Source of the DNA: Takakia lepidozioides
Taxonomy: Eukaryota > Streptophyta > Takakiopsida > Takakiales > Takakiaceae
Reading direction: 5' to 3'
Assembly: GCA_030704615.1 (NCBI GenBank)
Contig: CM060731.1
Span: 81,634,756 to 81,698,755, forward strand
Length of the DNA stretch: 64,000 bases
Shown: positions 34,901-47,411 of the stretch, one piece after another
Layout of the letters: the number at the start of each line of letters is the position of its first letter
Position numbering within the stretch: the first letter of the stretch is position 1
Notes under the pieces: model-generated
Seen by the model: the letters and a program-made list of their open reading frames with translations, nothing else
Database searches by the model: none
What the model was told of the DNA's origin: nothing
Translations under genes and position numbers: made by a program

Positions 34901-37900
34901 GAAGTGGATATCCATTTTCTGAGACATTGTCAGGGATGTTCTCACCAGGGATGTTCTCACCCTCTTTGGGAACATCAAGAGCATTGTGCCCGCACCTCTG
35001 TTCACCAACTTTGAAAATCTTGAGGCTGAGCCTAAAGCCTTGGCCCTGTTGGGCTCTAATTGCAGGGCAGCTCTTACCCAGCGGGTTAATCTTGTGTGAA
35101 GGGCTTCCAGAGGATATCTGGAAAACCCAAACTAATTGTCTTTATCATGGTAAGTCATACTGCCAGAGTGAGCCCCTCACAAAGGTAGTCTGTTCCCTTT
35201 TGTTCCGCCCAAACTGGACACAGGGTCATTGGCCACAAGGCTACGGCAACCAACGTCTTATGAGTACATTCTGTTACTATCATTTTGAGGTAGAAAGAGT
35301 GGCTGCAACTCAATTAGAATTTGCTTAGACTTGAAGGACATCCAAAACAGACAATCACTGTGATTCAGAAACCAATATTCCACTTCTCACTGATTCTTGT
35401 GAGTTCCTCCCAGATAATGCACTCTTAAGATACATTCTAGACCTGGGGTCACTAGTGGAACTTATGACTACACTTTAGGGGGTTGAGCATCCTCCAGCAA
35501 AATAGCTATCGCTATCTCATTCTTTCACGGTCATTGGTGTGATCTTGTCGTGGGAGTCCATTCCTCTTTGCTTTACCGGTGTTGCAGTATGATCATAGAG
35601 CCTGTGAAATATGTTGCAAAGATGGTCTTGATGCTGAAGAAAATGTGTGACCAGTTTAGCTAACAAATGGCCTTTGCATGGTCACTTTAGAACAAGTAAA
35701 GAAATGCAATAGATAAACTGGATTGTCTGGGAAATTTCCAAGTGAGCACCAATTGGTGAGCTCAGCACACTTGAAGTCAATCATTGGTTTGGACTTGAAG
35801 GTTGACAGGAACCACAGCTTCATGGCTGGATGCTTGAACCTCTTTTTGACACTGTTAAGAATAGAAGGACACATATTTTCAGAGTAAATAGATGATACTG
35901 TAGTAAGAGTAGTAGAACAAGGACACATATTTTCAGCCTAAACAGATGAAACAAAGTTTGGTAAGGACAAACCGTGGATTTTTGTCTTTGTGACCAGGCC
36001 TGCCGGGTCTTGTTAGAGATGTGGAGAGCGGCGCAGTTGGTGAAGATGTAACAAGTGGAGTTACAGAGGGAGATACCACTGCAGCAAAGGAGATGGTCAT
36101 TGAGAGCGCCGATGCTATTCCCAGAGCTAGTTGGGTTCTCTGTGATGATTGCCGCAAATGGCGCTGCATTCCTGTGGAGCTTGCAGATGAGATTGAAGCC
36201 ACAAATGCCTATTGGTAGGTTTGGTTCTTTTTGGACTTGGTTCCAATCTGCATAGAATTGGATGCAAGAACTTTCCGTGGCATCTGAAGGTGATGATGAG
36301 AACTGAAGCTGTCTCAGGCTTCTCCCTTGTCCTGGACCAACTGAAGTGTGTTATGCTGACTGTGTTAGCCAGCTGTTCGTTGGGGGATTCTTCTAATTCT
36401 TCTGCTTCAGTACTAGTGAGTTGGGAATTAAGAAACCTTGTTCCCTGTCATACGTGTGCAGGTCATGTCGGGATAACCCAAATAAGGAAATGGCAGATTG
36501 TTCCATACCGCAAGAGAAAACAGATGAAGAGATAAACAGAGAGCTACAGATTTCTGATGTCTCTCTGGATGAGGAGGGAGATGACAATGATGCGACGGGT
36601 GATTCCAAGTCCATGGGTGAAGGTGGTCAAGGTGGGTGCTATGCAGACACCTGCACAACTGTGGTGGAACAATTAAGCATTTTTTGTTCAAAACACTGGT
36701 GTTAACTGGTGGAATTGATAGTCGTGGTTTGACAGTGTTGCGTCACAAGCAAGACTCTTAACCCTACTTGTGTTTGATTTTGTATATTGGTTGATGGGAC
36801 TTCCATTGTGTGCTTGAGAATCAACCAGCTGTCTGGACACGTGTTCGCCACAATATCTTCCACCATCGCCGCCGGAAACATCAGGAGATTGAGGAGGTAG
36901 GCCCATGCTTCATATTTTTCAGTTAATTCCTTTCGAATGTGTTCCGGTTGAGCCTCTAGTTATTGTTCCCAAGTAATCAGGCTTCCTCTGAAGTTGGAGT
37001 TTTGTTAAACCTGCAGTGGGGTTCACAGCTCTTTTTGTTTCTACCACTAAATATGTAACTTGAAATTACAGAAGCTGCACGTTCTTGGAAGATCTTAACA
37101 AGATAAGTCTTAAGTGTCTTGGTTAATTAAATTCAATATGTGGGCAATGGAGACAGTTTTTTAAATGTTCTTAAAACCACATTTTACCAAATTCAAGGCT
37201 CATTCCAAAGGCACAAGTCAGTTTGTTCAACAAGATTAAAATCATTACCTTAAAAGTGTATAGTGCAGGACCTATGGGTTTCCAAATCAGTCCGGAAACA
37301 TATAATTGTTGAAAGAATGGCTCAACATGAGGTTAAAACTACCTCATAGTCCCTCTGCCATAGCCCCGTCAGAGCTCCAGTTTGACAAACGTAGATCTTC
37401 TTCTGTCAGGACCCCTTTGGTTCCAAAGGTGCTATGATCCACTTGCCTATGTTTGCCTTTGGATACCTGCACATACAATTATGAAATTCTTGAAAAGGAT
37501 TGCCATTTATTGACTCATTGTTGGGCAGGTTTAATTGTCATGAGCAATACTAGAGTAATGTTGTTTATAAGGATGTCTGAGTGGTGGAAGTGGGGTCGCA
37601 GACAATGGTTTGCCAATGCAAGCCTCCAGAAGAAACAGGAACCGGCTGTGGAGACAACTGTCTGAACCGAATGCTCAATATTGAGTGTGTGCCAGACCAA
37701 TGCCCATGTGGGGAGGCTTGCGCCAACCAGCAGGTGGGAGTGAAATCAAGTGGTGTGGTAACCATTAGTATGGGCTTTTGAATGTTTGAACTGTTGTTCT
37801 GAACAATGGTGGGTGAAGTGTGGAGTTTAGACATACTTTTGTTGTGTGAGAAGAGTCTGTCAAAAGAAGGGGGTAATCTGAAGTGGTGGGGTAACCTGAC

Positions 37901-40900
37901 CTGCGTGTATGCCAGTTCCAAAGACGAGCATATGCAAAAGTGCAATGGTTCCGGTGCGGGAAGAAGGGGTTTGGACTACAGGTGATGGCGAATGTGTTGA
38001 AGGACACATTCATTATCGAGTACGTCGGAGAGGTTGGTTGCTTTCTCCATTGCAAGCCCTCTTTCCTTGACCCCCCCTTATAAAATCTGCACTCTGGATG
38101 TTGTGCTAGTTTAGGTTTTGACTTGGACTCGTGCAACATCTGTCTGGGTTACCTTTTAATGTCTGCAGGGACTTGGGACTCTGTACTTATGTAGATGATC
38201 TTTTCCCTCACTCTAGCAGATGTGCAACATCCAAGTAGTCACCAACTAGTACCCCAAGGACATGTTCGAGGTGCACGGGCCCCCTTCAGCTACCCTTCAA
38301 GCAGTTTTTCTCAAATGTTTGCTTTCTAAGGACAAGTTAAAGTGTAGTTTCATGGCTGACTTTTCCTGTTACTTTTGGAAAAGTGGCAGAAATTTTTGAT
38401 AATATGCCCATGAATTTTAGCGTTGGATGTGATCCACACCAACTATGCGAGCTAATGGAATCTGTGGGGATAGTGGCAGCTTGTCAGTGCCACACCTGAT
38501 GAAGTTGACCCTTCCTCTGCCGCTCTTTGCCTTAAAACCTGGGCAGATGGACCACAACCAGAAGAGCTACAGCAAGCATGCCCTGATTTATGTATTTCTA
38601 TGTAGGTGCTAGATCTACGGTCATTTGAGGAACGGCAGAAGGAGTACGCAGTGAAGGGCCAAAAACATTTCTACTTCATGACTCTGAACAGCAATGAGGT
38701 AAATCCTCATCACCTTTCTGTTTGTCTCTCTAGCCTCAGTTACCTGTAAGATACTTCGTCTTTGGGCGATGTTTGCTTTAACTGAAAAACAAAGCTGAGT
38801 TTTCCCATTACTTCTGGAAAAACTCTGTTTGAAGATTGATATAATGGTATGCCCATGAATTTGAGCATATTGTAGTAAGTGGTTTACACCCACTGTTGGG
38901 CACTGATGAGTTGGTGGGGGAGTGGTGGCAGCTTGTCAATGCCACAAGTTGAAGTTGAAGTTGATGCTGTGAGACTGAGATTGACGGCTTTGTGATTCAC
39001 AACACATGTTGCACTAGCTAAGCTTAACTTGGATATGTGCAACATTTGTTGAGGTTACCTTTTAGTGTCTGACGGAGTTGCTACCCTGTGGTTACAGAGA
39101 CCCTTTTAAAGTGAATGTTGTTGTTCTACTTTGTCCCAAGGGGCCCTTTGGTCCCCTGAGTGGACCTTAAAGTTTCTTTCCTCAGTTTGTTTCTTTCTCC
39201 AATCTCCCAGACCTGAGGAAATGGCGTCAGACACTACAGTTACTCAATTAGTAACCTGTATGAGGTGGTAGATGTGGATGACCCTTTAGAGGACTTGTCC
39301 TGGTCTGCTAATATCTTCTCCAATATCACAACACCATTGTGAAGTCCATAAATAATTGTCCTGATTATGTGGAAATAATAGAACGAACTTCGCTCATTCG
39401 AATATTTGATCAAGTTTACTCTCCAGGCCTGGACCATGTCACCTGAAATTAACAAAGGAGTACACTTGGTGTAAGAGGTTGGAATAGGATCAGGTGTTTC
39501 CACATATTACCATAGTGGGAGAGGCGTGTACTGAGTAAGTCAAGATTCCACCTATCAAGTCAAAGGTTTCCTGCATACACCAATCAGCCTACACATGGGC
39601 TCTCTGAACCTTTGGATATTCACCTCACAAGGCTCTCTAACTGTGTTGACTGACAGTTGCCATATTGACATGTATTTCAGGTGATTGATGCATGTGTTAA
39701 AGGAAATTTAGGGCGTTTCATTAATCACAGTTGTGAACCCAACTGCCGCACCGAGAAGGTGTGGTTGTCCTGCCCCTGTCCTGCCCCCGTTGTGTCAGCT
39801 TGTTTGTGGAATTGCAGTACTATTCTATTCCCCTGTATATCTCCCTGTTGCTCTCTCTCCCTCTCTCTGCACAACGTTAAGCTGCCAAGGTAGTTAAACT
39901 GATAAAGTTCTTATTACCTCGGAGCAGATTGGAATGCTTCGGCCTATATTTTGCTATTTTTATTTCGAGGTGAGGGTGATGTTGAGGTTACATTATGTGC
40001 TGATTTGGGAGTTTAATATGGAGCAGTGGATGGTGGATGGGGAAGTCTGTATTGGCCTGTTTGCTGTTCGAGACCTGGTGGAGGTAGGTACTACAACTAT
40101 CATGCCTTTCACTTGCTCAACTGTACTGATAACAGGCCTCTGGACAGCTTAGCTTCTTACATCTTTGATTTACTGCAAAGTTATAGTCTTTATCTTTTAG
40201 ATGTCCCTATTGGCCTCCAACATTGGATTAGGTTGATCCTGCCTCCAACATTGGATTAGGTTGATCCTATGCACAAGAAGTAGGTTGTAATGAGGCCACT
40301 TCCATACAATGCAAGGAATATGCTACAAAGGGGTTTCTCAAGTGAGAATTTCACTGCAGGGGGAGGAGGTGACCTTTGATTATAATTACGTGCGTGTGAG
40401 CGGCGCTGTGGCTAAAAAATGTGAGTGTGGTGCTATCAATTGTCGGGGGTTCATTGGTGGTGACCCACTGACCCCACGCACAGTGGTGGAGAATGAATCT
40501 GATGATGATGAAGATGCCGAGCCTATCATGCTAGAAGCCGAGAGTGAGGAGGAGGTTGATGACCCAACAGATGGAACAAAGGCTGGACCAGCCAAAAAGC
40601 TACGGCTAGCATCAGAGAGCGGTGCTAGAGACATGAATAAGTTGAGGATTGGAGGTGTGAAGCGGAAGTCACCTTGTCCCCCGGAGGATAAGGCAAGCAA
40701 GGACATTGTGCATACCAAGCATGTGAAAACGGCAGTACCAAGGAAGAGCAGCTCCGGACTGGTGCAAGCAAGAGGACTTACCATCTCCATCAATGCTGGG
40801 AGTGGGCAATCCAACCGCAATTTATATCAGAGTGATTGTGGGATCTCTTCCCTTCACTTGTTCTTTTGTTTCAAATATTTTTCCGGTTTTGCTTTCGTAG

Positions 40901-43900
40901 AGAGACTATATGAGTGTTGTCTTGGTTCTTGTATCAGGCAAGACAAGCTCTTTTGGTATGAAACTGACATTAACTAAGTGGCATCAAGACTAAGGCAGTT
41001 TCTATCCGAGCGGAATGCATAAATAGATTGGAAGGGACAAATCTAGCTGAAGATTAAAGGCAGATTGCATTGTGGGTCTTCTGTGGCTGCAGTGGAAGAA
41101 AAGCTGGCTGAAATGGTGGATCGTCATGGAGGCATAAGAAGGCGTCGGGTGAGTCACTCTGGTCCCCATGAGTCCTGTCATCTCTGCTCTCTCGGATCTT
41201 GAGTTGTGAGGTTGACCGTGACTCTTTTAACCACTCATGCACTAATTTGACATAAATGCTATGTGTGCAGGATGTGGGAAAGCAATATTTGAAGCTGTTG
41301 GTGCTCACCGCTGCCTCAGGGGACTCATTCAACGGGGTTGCTCCTTGCAGGTTTGTATGTAACTGTAGATTTAGGGGCGCAATTGTTCACAATTTGAGCA
41401 AGGACTCTGTGAGGGTTAACAAGTGATTTTCATGGATGGGAGAGCAGTGTGCGTGACTTGTCGCTGCTTCTGGAGGCCGTGCTGAAGACTGAGTCACAAA
41501 GTGTCTTATCAGACATCTTGCAAAAGAATGGTGAGAATCTCTGTGCCCTTTTTTCTCATGTCTCATGCTCTCATCAACCCGCAATACGTTTGAGGTAAAA
41601 GAGAGCAGAAGATGTGTAGGCAGATGATGCAGAAGTTATTGTTAATCAGTTGTTTTGAGGTTGGTAGTGCACTAAAAACTTACTTTCTAAATGCAACAAA
41701 CCTGCAGACACGTTATGATGATCTTAATGCCGTGGTGTTACTAAGAGGAGGGTCTGGATGGGGAGTGCAGGTCTGCGCATGTTCCACACTCTGATTAAGC
41801 AGTTCCGGAGGCAGTGGGAAAAAATACCCATTCTTCGCAAGCTCTTAAAGGTCTGTCCTCTCCTTCAACATGTCTTCCACACACTGAGCTCTTGTATGTG
41901 TATAGAGGGTGATAGAGGGAGAAATTCATGGGACAAACAGATGTAGGAGAGTAGATTTGTGAGTCATGAGAGCTCTTTTTGCTTTTTATCCTCTTTTTAG
42001 GGTTCTTCCATGATGTTTTGTCCTGGTGCCAATGCTTTCCTATTTGAAAGCTCTTCCTTACCTTGGATGTGGCTATCTCAGTTTGTCTTTGGTCTACTCT
42101 CAAATCTGAGCTCAGAGTTTACTAGGCCCTCACGTTGATACGTGGATCTTATGCTGGTAAAGATTGGCAAGTGGAATCCATTGTTCTGAGATGCTTCTGG
42201 GTATGAGGCAGGTGCTAGAGCATTTGGCAATAAAGAAGGTTCTGACATTGGAGCACATTAGTGCAAGTCCTCCTCGCTCTGGCATGGAAAGGTCTGACTA
42301 CATATCCAATCATATTAGATACTTGTTTTCGAATGGGATCCATCTATATTCTCTATCCTCTTGCAGGCTCATCTACTACTAACCTGCTCATCTCAATCTT
42401 AAGAGATCTTTTGAGTGAGCAGGTGCGCACTAATTGCTTAAGGGCAAATGCTTGACCTCCATTAGAGCATTTTATACAGCTTGAGACTTCTGGACTGGTT
42501 TTTCAATCCAAGGGCTTATATGTGTGAGCTTAATTCACCACTGCTGGTCTTGTAGATCATAACTACTTGAGTGCAGTGGTAGTCGCTGGAGGTGTTTACT
42601 GATCACTCAACTAATGATGTTACCCTCCTTTTGGTTGCGTCTGTTTGTTGTCTTCTCACTTTGGTACTGAAGCCGAACTTAAATGCTGTAGTTCAGGGTG
42701 ATTATCCCAGATTTAGCTCCCCTGATTTTATGTAGCTGGCGTACTTCTGGTTTAGTAGAGTCTGTTTTATGCTTGCGGGTGCTCAACGCTGATACTTCAA
42801 TGCTGGTGTATGTTCATAGCTTCTCGGAGTCGCTGTTTCAGCTTACTCGACATAATGACATAGAGGTACAAGTTCTTGGATGTCTTCAAGAGTTTCGTAT
42901 GGCTCAAAACTTTTCCATGAGATATTTCAGTTTTCCTTCAAAAGTGAAGCTCTGTACTGTGCATACCTAGCACTTTCAGGGCTGCCACAAGGTTCCAAGT
43001 TTCCTAATTTTGAAGCAGTTGAATTCAGTGTACAAAGAACCCCCGGTTCACTCAGCCATCCAATCTTGAAATGAAGTTACTGTCTGGGCGCTGTCACTTC
43101 ACTGACAAGAATCTAGGACATTCCACTTGAATGAGTGCAAGTCAGAGAACTAACATGCTTTGGTTCTGCAGGTTCAACAAATGGCCCGTCGATTTAGGAG
43201 GAACCATGTACCTCCTCGGTCACAGTGGACAGAATCACAGAAGGGGAATGGTCAAAGGCATGTAACCTCCTCACCAATGAATCTGCAGCCCTGTGAGCAG
43301 ATGTTGAAAAGATCAGGGGAGCAGCTCCCTACCCCCCCGCCAAGTGAAGATTCTCACATTGTTCCATTGGAACAGGTTGTTACCAGACTAACGCCGCAAC
43401 AGCCATTCCCTGTGTTGGCCTCAGAAAAGGTCTTGGCTTTGGGACCTAAGCCTCTATTGGCCCAAACCCTGGCGGGGAATTTATTGGAACAGAGGATAGG
43501 AGAGCAGGAGGGATCAGCTTCAGAGGGGCAGACCGCGGCATCACTTAATGTTAACTTCATATCAAGTAATCCAATGACCACCAAGCGCAAAAGGCCTAGT
43601 CGCTGGGACACTCCCAAAAGCACTGATGGGGGCGGTGTAGTTGAGGGGACCAGTGGGCAATCAACAACTGTTCCCACAAGCAGTGAGCCAGCCTGCCTAC
43701 CGAGGCATTCTCGGACACCTTCATCATCTCCTCATGAGCAGCAGGTGGCATCATTTCAATTCCACAACAAGAAACCATGGAACTCCTGCAGCCCACCCAA
43801 GCCTCTACCCCTTAATCGAGCATCTGGGCCTCCCCGGCATGAAGCATCTCCCGGCTATAATCCAGGTGGCTTGCAGGACGCAGGAAATGTCACAGCAGCA

Positions 43901-45810
43901 CCTGGAGCCCCATCTACTTCCTTGAGTTCCACACCAATAGCCCCTGCCCTTCCAAAGAAGTCTGCTGCCCCTGCAGCACCAGCAGGCACACCGAAGCCAC
44001 CAGCAAACACCTCACAAAGGGGTCAACCATTGGGAGGGCATGCTCCCATGTACCAATCAATTGGGAGTCTTCCTGGGCAATCTGCTGTTCCCGTCCCCAT
44101 GCATATGGGTATCGCAGCTCAGATGCCAATGCACATGGGCCTGCATGTTATGTCAATGGGCAATGGTGTGGCAATGGTTGCACCAGTGCCATTTTCTGGG
44201 GCACATATAACTAACCCTAACTTGTTTTCACCTCTTCCATTTGGGCAGGTGCCAGGAGGAACCCCTCCAGGACAATCAGCTATGCATCTGGCGCCCCCTT
44301 CAATGCCTGGGGCTCCTCCTTTACCTTTTGGCTTTCCTGGAGGCTCTCCTGCCCAAGGTGGAGCCCAACCTGTTCCAATTGTGCCAGCTGGGGCTTATGT
44401 CCAGTGGCCAATGCAGCAAGCTGGTGGAGGGACTCACTTTGCAGGACATGTTTCTTTCCCTACGGATGGTCAAGGAAGGCCACCTGCACCTCGTCCACAT
44501 GCCTGGGCAAAGGAACGGTCGTTCAGGCAGAATGGACCTATGGACCCAGCTTCGGGCTGTGGTACAGAACCTGGGAAGGGCCCAGAGGGGCGTGGGCATT
44601 CAGCTTTATACAGGAGCAGAATAGGGAAATTAGATACACAAGATATTGACCAGGATCCAGAGCCACCTGTTCCAGGACTATCCCCTTCAGGACCCCCAAT
44701 TCATTTGTCTTCACAAATGAGTTGCAAGGGTGGACCGTCTTCTGTGCCTTCAAGGGATCCAAGTCCAACTAACAGAAATAGCCTCCCGGAGGGCACTGCT
44801 GGTCAATCAACGCAACTAAGGGAGGAGAAGATTAAGGCTATTCCTGACATTGCACTTCAGCCCCGAGGAAATCCTCTGTCTTCAGAGATAAATGGGAAGT
44901 TCAAGGAACCACATGCTGGGTATAACCGGTCATGTTCATTTGAATCCCCAGAAGTGTCTGGACAGACTACAGCTTATGGGGCTGATTACCAGGTTGGTAA
45001 CAGCCAGGGGTGTGCCACCGGGGAGGAAGTGGGGGGAGCTTTTCAGTTCTGGGACACGCCCGAGTCCACAAGCTTTCAGGAACATGTGAGCTCCTTGTAT
45101 CTCTGGATGATTTCTAAGTTCCTTTCAGATTTGATTTTCTGAGCAGTTCATCCAGATAATCAGTTCAATCTTACAACCTCTTGTATACTCATGATTGTGT
45201 ACTGTGATTAATGTGCAGGTCTCAGCTCTGATTAGGAGTTACGTAGACAAAAACCACAAGGTAAGGATTGTTTCATGTTTGAACTTGGACAGTTGTTTGC
45301 TTGGCTTCAATTATTTACATGTAGAACTTTTTGTTATTGGTAATTGCCGAGGACTGTGTACAAGTTACTTATTTGGCTTCAATGTGGCAGATTGTGCGAG
45401 ACACAGATAGGTTCTGCGGCAAAATAGCCCAAGTTGTGGTTCGGAAAGAAATCAACAAGTATCTGGGACAAAAAAGCCAGGTGACTCCTTTGTGCTCCAT
45501 CACTCTCAGGACCTTTATCTTTGAAGTCCCTTTCCTTCTTTCCTCAAGCTCACTTGATCTTCTAAGATGTGGTACTTTGAGTTGAGGCTAGGACCGGAAT
45601 GAGATAGTACATAAGAGGAGAATGGGCATTGTACTACAGATGGAGATGGAGGTGACATCTCGGAATACTTTTCTTATAGGTGGTCTGTGCATGCAGGGCA
45701 CCATGAAACCAATCAGTAGAAGCAAATTGCTGGATAGGGTTTTTCCCTATGTAGACAGGGAAGTCAAGGTATATACGAGGAAGATGGATATTGGTGAGCG
45801 TCGACATTAA
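25911..45810 (+). CDS. ASHH2-like: ASHH2/SDG8-like histone H3 lysine-36 methyltransferase (26 exons)
   Basis: Nuclear SET-domain protein, about 2,590 residues by my model; Arabidopsis ASHH2 is about 1,760. Exons end/start in phase at 25911-26853, 27570-27953, 28202-28735, 28944-29669, 30058-30663, 33465-33770, 34308-34592, 35998-36214, 36462-36631, 36829-36896, 37602-37733, 37916-38032, 38606-38698, 39681-39758, 40027-40083, 40360-40831, 41093-41148, 41271-41350, 41448-41530, 41771-41850, 42212-42291, 42820-42865, 43172-45085, 45219-45260, 45391-45480, 45697-45810. Exons 1-7 are acidic and low-complexity. A CW domain ([15 protein letters not shown], exons 8-9) follows, then AWS (MVCQCKPP...[14 protein letters not shown]), SET ([27 protein letters not shown]) and post-SET ([16 protein letters not shown]). 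The conserved helical region is in exons 17-23 ([30 protein letters not shown]). Exon 23 is proline-rich (RKRPSRWD), and the end may be an SRI-like module. The catalytic motifs are intact. The last exon is the least sure. Confidence 0.92.
28736..28943 (+). other. Intron 3 of the SET gene that remains an open reading frame
   Basis: The frame of exon 3 runs on without a stop through a GTAAGG donor (28,736) and beyond 28,943 to 29,064. The next coding exon is in another frame and is entered through CTTGCAG|GG at 28,944. Removing 28,736-28,943 (208 bases) restores the frame with the same phase 1 used by the neighbouring introns. Retention would give a truncated protein. Confidence 0.6.
30736..33240 (-). 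mobile_element. LINE cluster (dead non-LTR retrotransposons) in intron 5 of the SET gene
   Basis: The best piece, 32,990 down to about 31,130, encodes a reverse transcriptase fragment in minus-strand frames. It starts [15 protein letters not shown], then [22 protein letters not shown], the catalytic [11 protein letters not shown], and a C-terminal region to 31,350 with [17 protein letters not shown] (a zinc-knuckle-like CxxC..H..HC). At least two frameshifts occur (near 32,605 and 32,395) and the endonuclease is absent. The 3' end reads (minus) ...AACGTCTTATGAGTACA with no poly(A). Further 3'-end copies lie head to tail at 30,838-31,112, a poor one at 30,741-30,800, and one at 32,995-33,235 joined directly to the start of the RT fragment. 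Confidence 0.88.
34735..35288 (+). mobile_element. 5'-truncated LINE insertion with 15-bp target-site duplication
   Basis: Positions 34,750-35,273 match the last ~520 bases of the LINE at 31-33 kb, here on the plus strand. The frame starts [20 protein letters not shown], then a CPMC...HC zinc-like segment follows and the tail ends AACGTCTTATGAGTACATTCTG. It is flanked by the perfect duplication TTACTATCATTTTGA at 34,735-34,749 and 35,274-35,288. It sits in intron 7 of the SET gene, carries stops, and has no poly(A) tail. Confidence 0.9.
38085..39090. repeat. Short dispersed repeat with a conserved hairpin (copies in introns 12-13 of the SET gene)
   Basis: Two fuller copies (about 38,340-38,540 and 38,790-39,090) and a right-half copy (38,085-38,205) share CCATTACTTCTGGAAAA-like, ATGCCCATGAAT, a hairpin and TTGTGCTAG...TAACTTGGA blocks. 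The hairpin is GTGGCA-(9 bases)-TGCCAC at 38,473-38,493 and 38,925-38,945. A third full copy is at 59,990-60,300. No coding potential; probably a SINE- or MITE-like element of unknown class. Confidence 0.75.
40213..40268. repeat. Perfect 28-bp tandem duplication
   Basis: Positions 40,213-40,240 are repeated without change at 40,241-40,268 (unit begins GCCTCCAACATTGG and ends GGTTGATCCT). It lies in intron 15 of the SET gene and looks like a recent slippage duplication. Confidence 0.95.
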
Positions 45811-47411
45811 GGGGCTCTGGTCCCTCAGTGGACCTACAACATATTTTTGTGGCTCATTTTCTTATTGTCCTGTACAGTGGAGCACATCAATGCACTATTC
45901 AATTTGTTTGGGATGTTATTCTTTGCAATAACAGACAAACATTGAGGGCCACATTGTCTCTGTTGGCATGGCCTTATATATTCACATGAACATGGTGATC
46001 CCCACCTAATGGAACCATAGAAACAAGCTTATCCGACTGCAACAGTTCTTGTGTTGTTGGTTCTCTCAACACAATTCCTAGTGTCAAGAATATACATGAC
46101 ACACCACTTGGACAAAACTCAGATGCCAAGTACCTCAATTGGTGCCACATCCTGAATCAAGATTGTGCTATTACCCAAAACCAGTTATCTGGTGATGGCC
46201 TTCTTAGTCCATCAGTCTGGATACACAATGTACCAGACACAAGCTCCAGTCTGAAGTTGCATGAGCAACTTAAGGGGTATAAGGATTTTGTGTACAGTTG
46301 AACTCTAGTCAGAAAAGTAGGAGACAACAAGTCTGTTCCCCCAGTGTTGGAGTGACACGAAACTCCCTCCTGTTCAGTTTGCCCTGTAGAAGTCAAGAGA
46401 GAAGTAAATGTGTCCATTGGACAAGAGGCTATTCTTTAAAATTGAAGAGACATTGTACCTATTATACTTGGAAGGTGTGCACACAGAGTCCTGGGTGCTG
46501 TGGGGTGTGGGGAGGGAGGGAGAGAGGGCTTTGTGGTCATTTACATGCAGTGTCTCTCTGTCTCATGGTGTCGGACCGATAGGTAGAGTAAGCAAGTCCA
46601 TACTCCCATTCCTTGTCAGCTGCAAAGCTTTTGTGTTCCACTCAGCCCATACCCAAAAGTTCTCACTGGCTTAGGCCTTAACCCGAAGTTGACTAGGGAG
46701 GCTAGTACTGAACAAGGACATCAAGTGTTGGTTTGCAATTGTTACATGATTTCAGAGGCTGCTTGTTTTTGGAATCTTCTGAGAGAGAGAGAGAGAGAGG
46801 TGTCCATCTACTATGTTATGTAGATGTCATGGACATGTGGCCATTGATTCACCAGGAAAACCCCCCTTGCCATACAAGTGCGTGAACAGCCTTCAAGTGC
46901 CAGCATTGGACCACTGCGGGACGAAATTATGCTTAAGAGAGAAAGATTGAGAGCTTTCCCTCAATACCGCAGCATCATGCCACATCAACGAGACTGACAA
47001 ATACTGACTAAAAACCATTCTAAAACTGTGGCAGAGAAGGAAGCTCCTAGACAGTGCTTCACTGTAGGTGTGTTGATAAATGTCACAGTGGCTTGCAAAT
47101 GTAGACCTCTTGCTGGCTGATTGATGATGTCTAGGATGGAGCTGCCTTCAGCACCTAAGGATTTAGGGCTGGTGGGTAAGGAGTTCCAGCTCTTGATCAA
47201 TTCACCACATCGTTCATATGCAGGTTCAAAGCTGGTCCAGGTTCTGTGTCCTTGACAACTGGGGTGCACAACGTGATCAACTTAGGGTTAATGCTCGTTG
47301 GTAAGGACGAGATTTCCAGTGTTATTCTACAGTTTGGAACCGTTTGGGTTCCGGCCTTGTCAGGCGAATGTTGCACATTACATGAACTGAAAATGAGAGA
47401 AAGAGAAGTCT
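45811..47411. other. No gene; contains a GA microsatellite
   Basis: 3' flanks of two converging genes (the SET gene, plus; DAR GTPase, minus). A (GA)n tract lies at about 46,781-46,799. The short frames carry no recognisable pattern. Confidence 0.55.
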
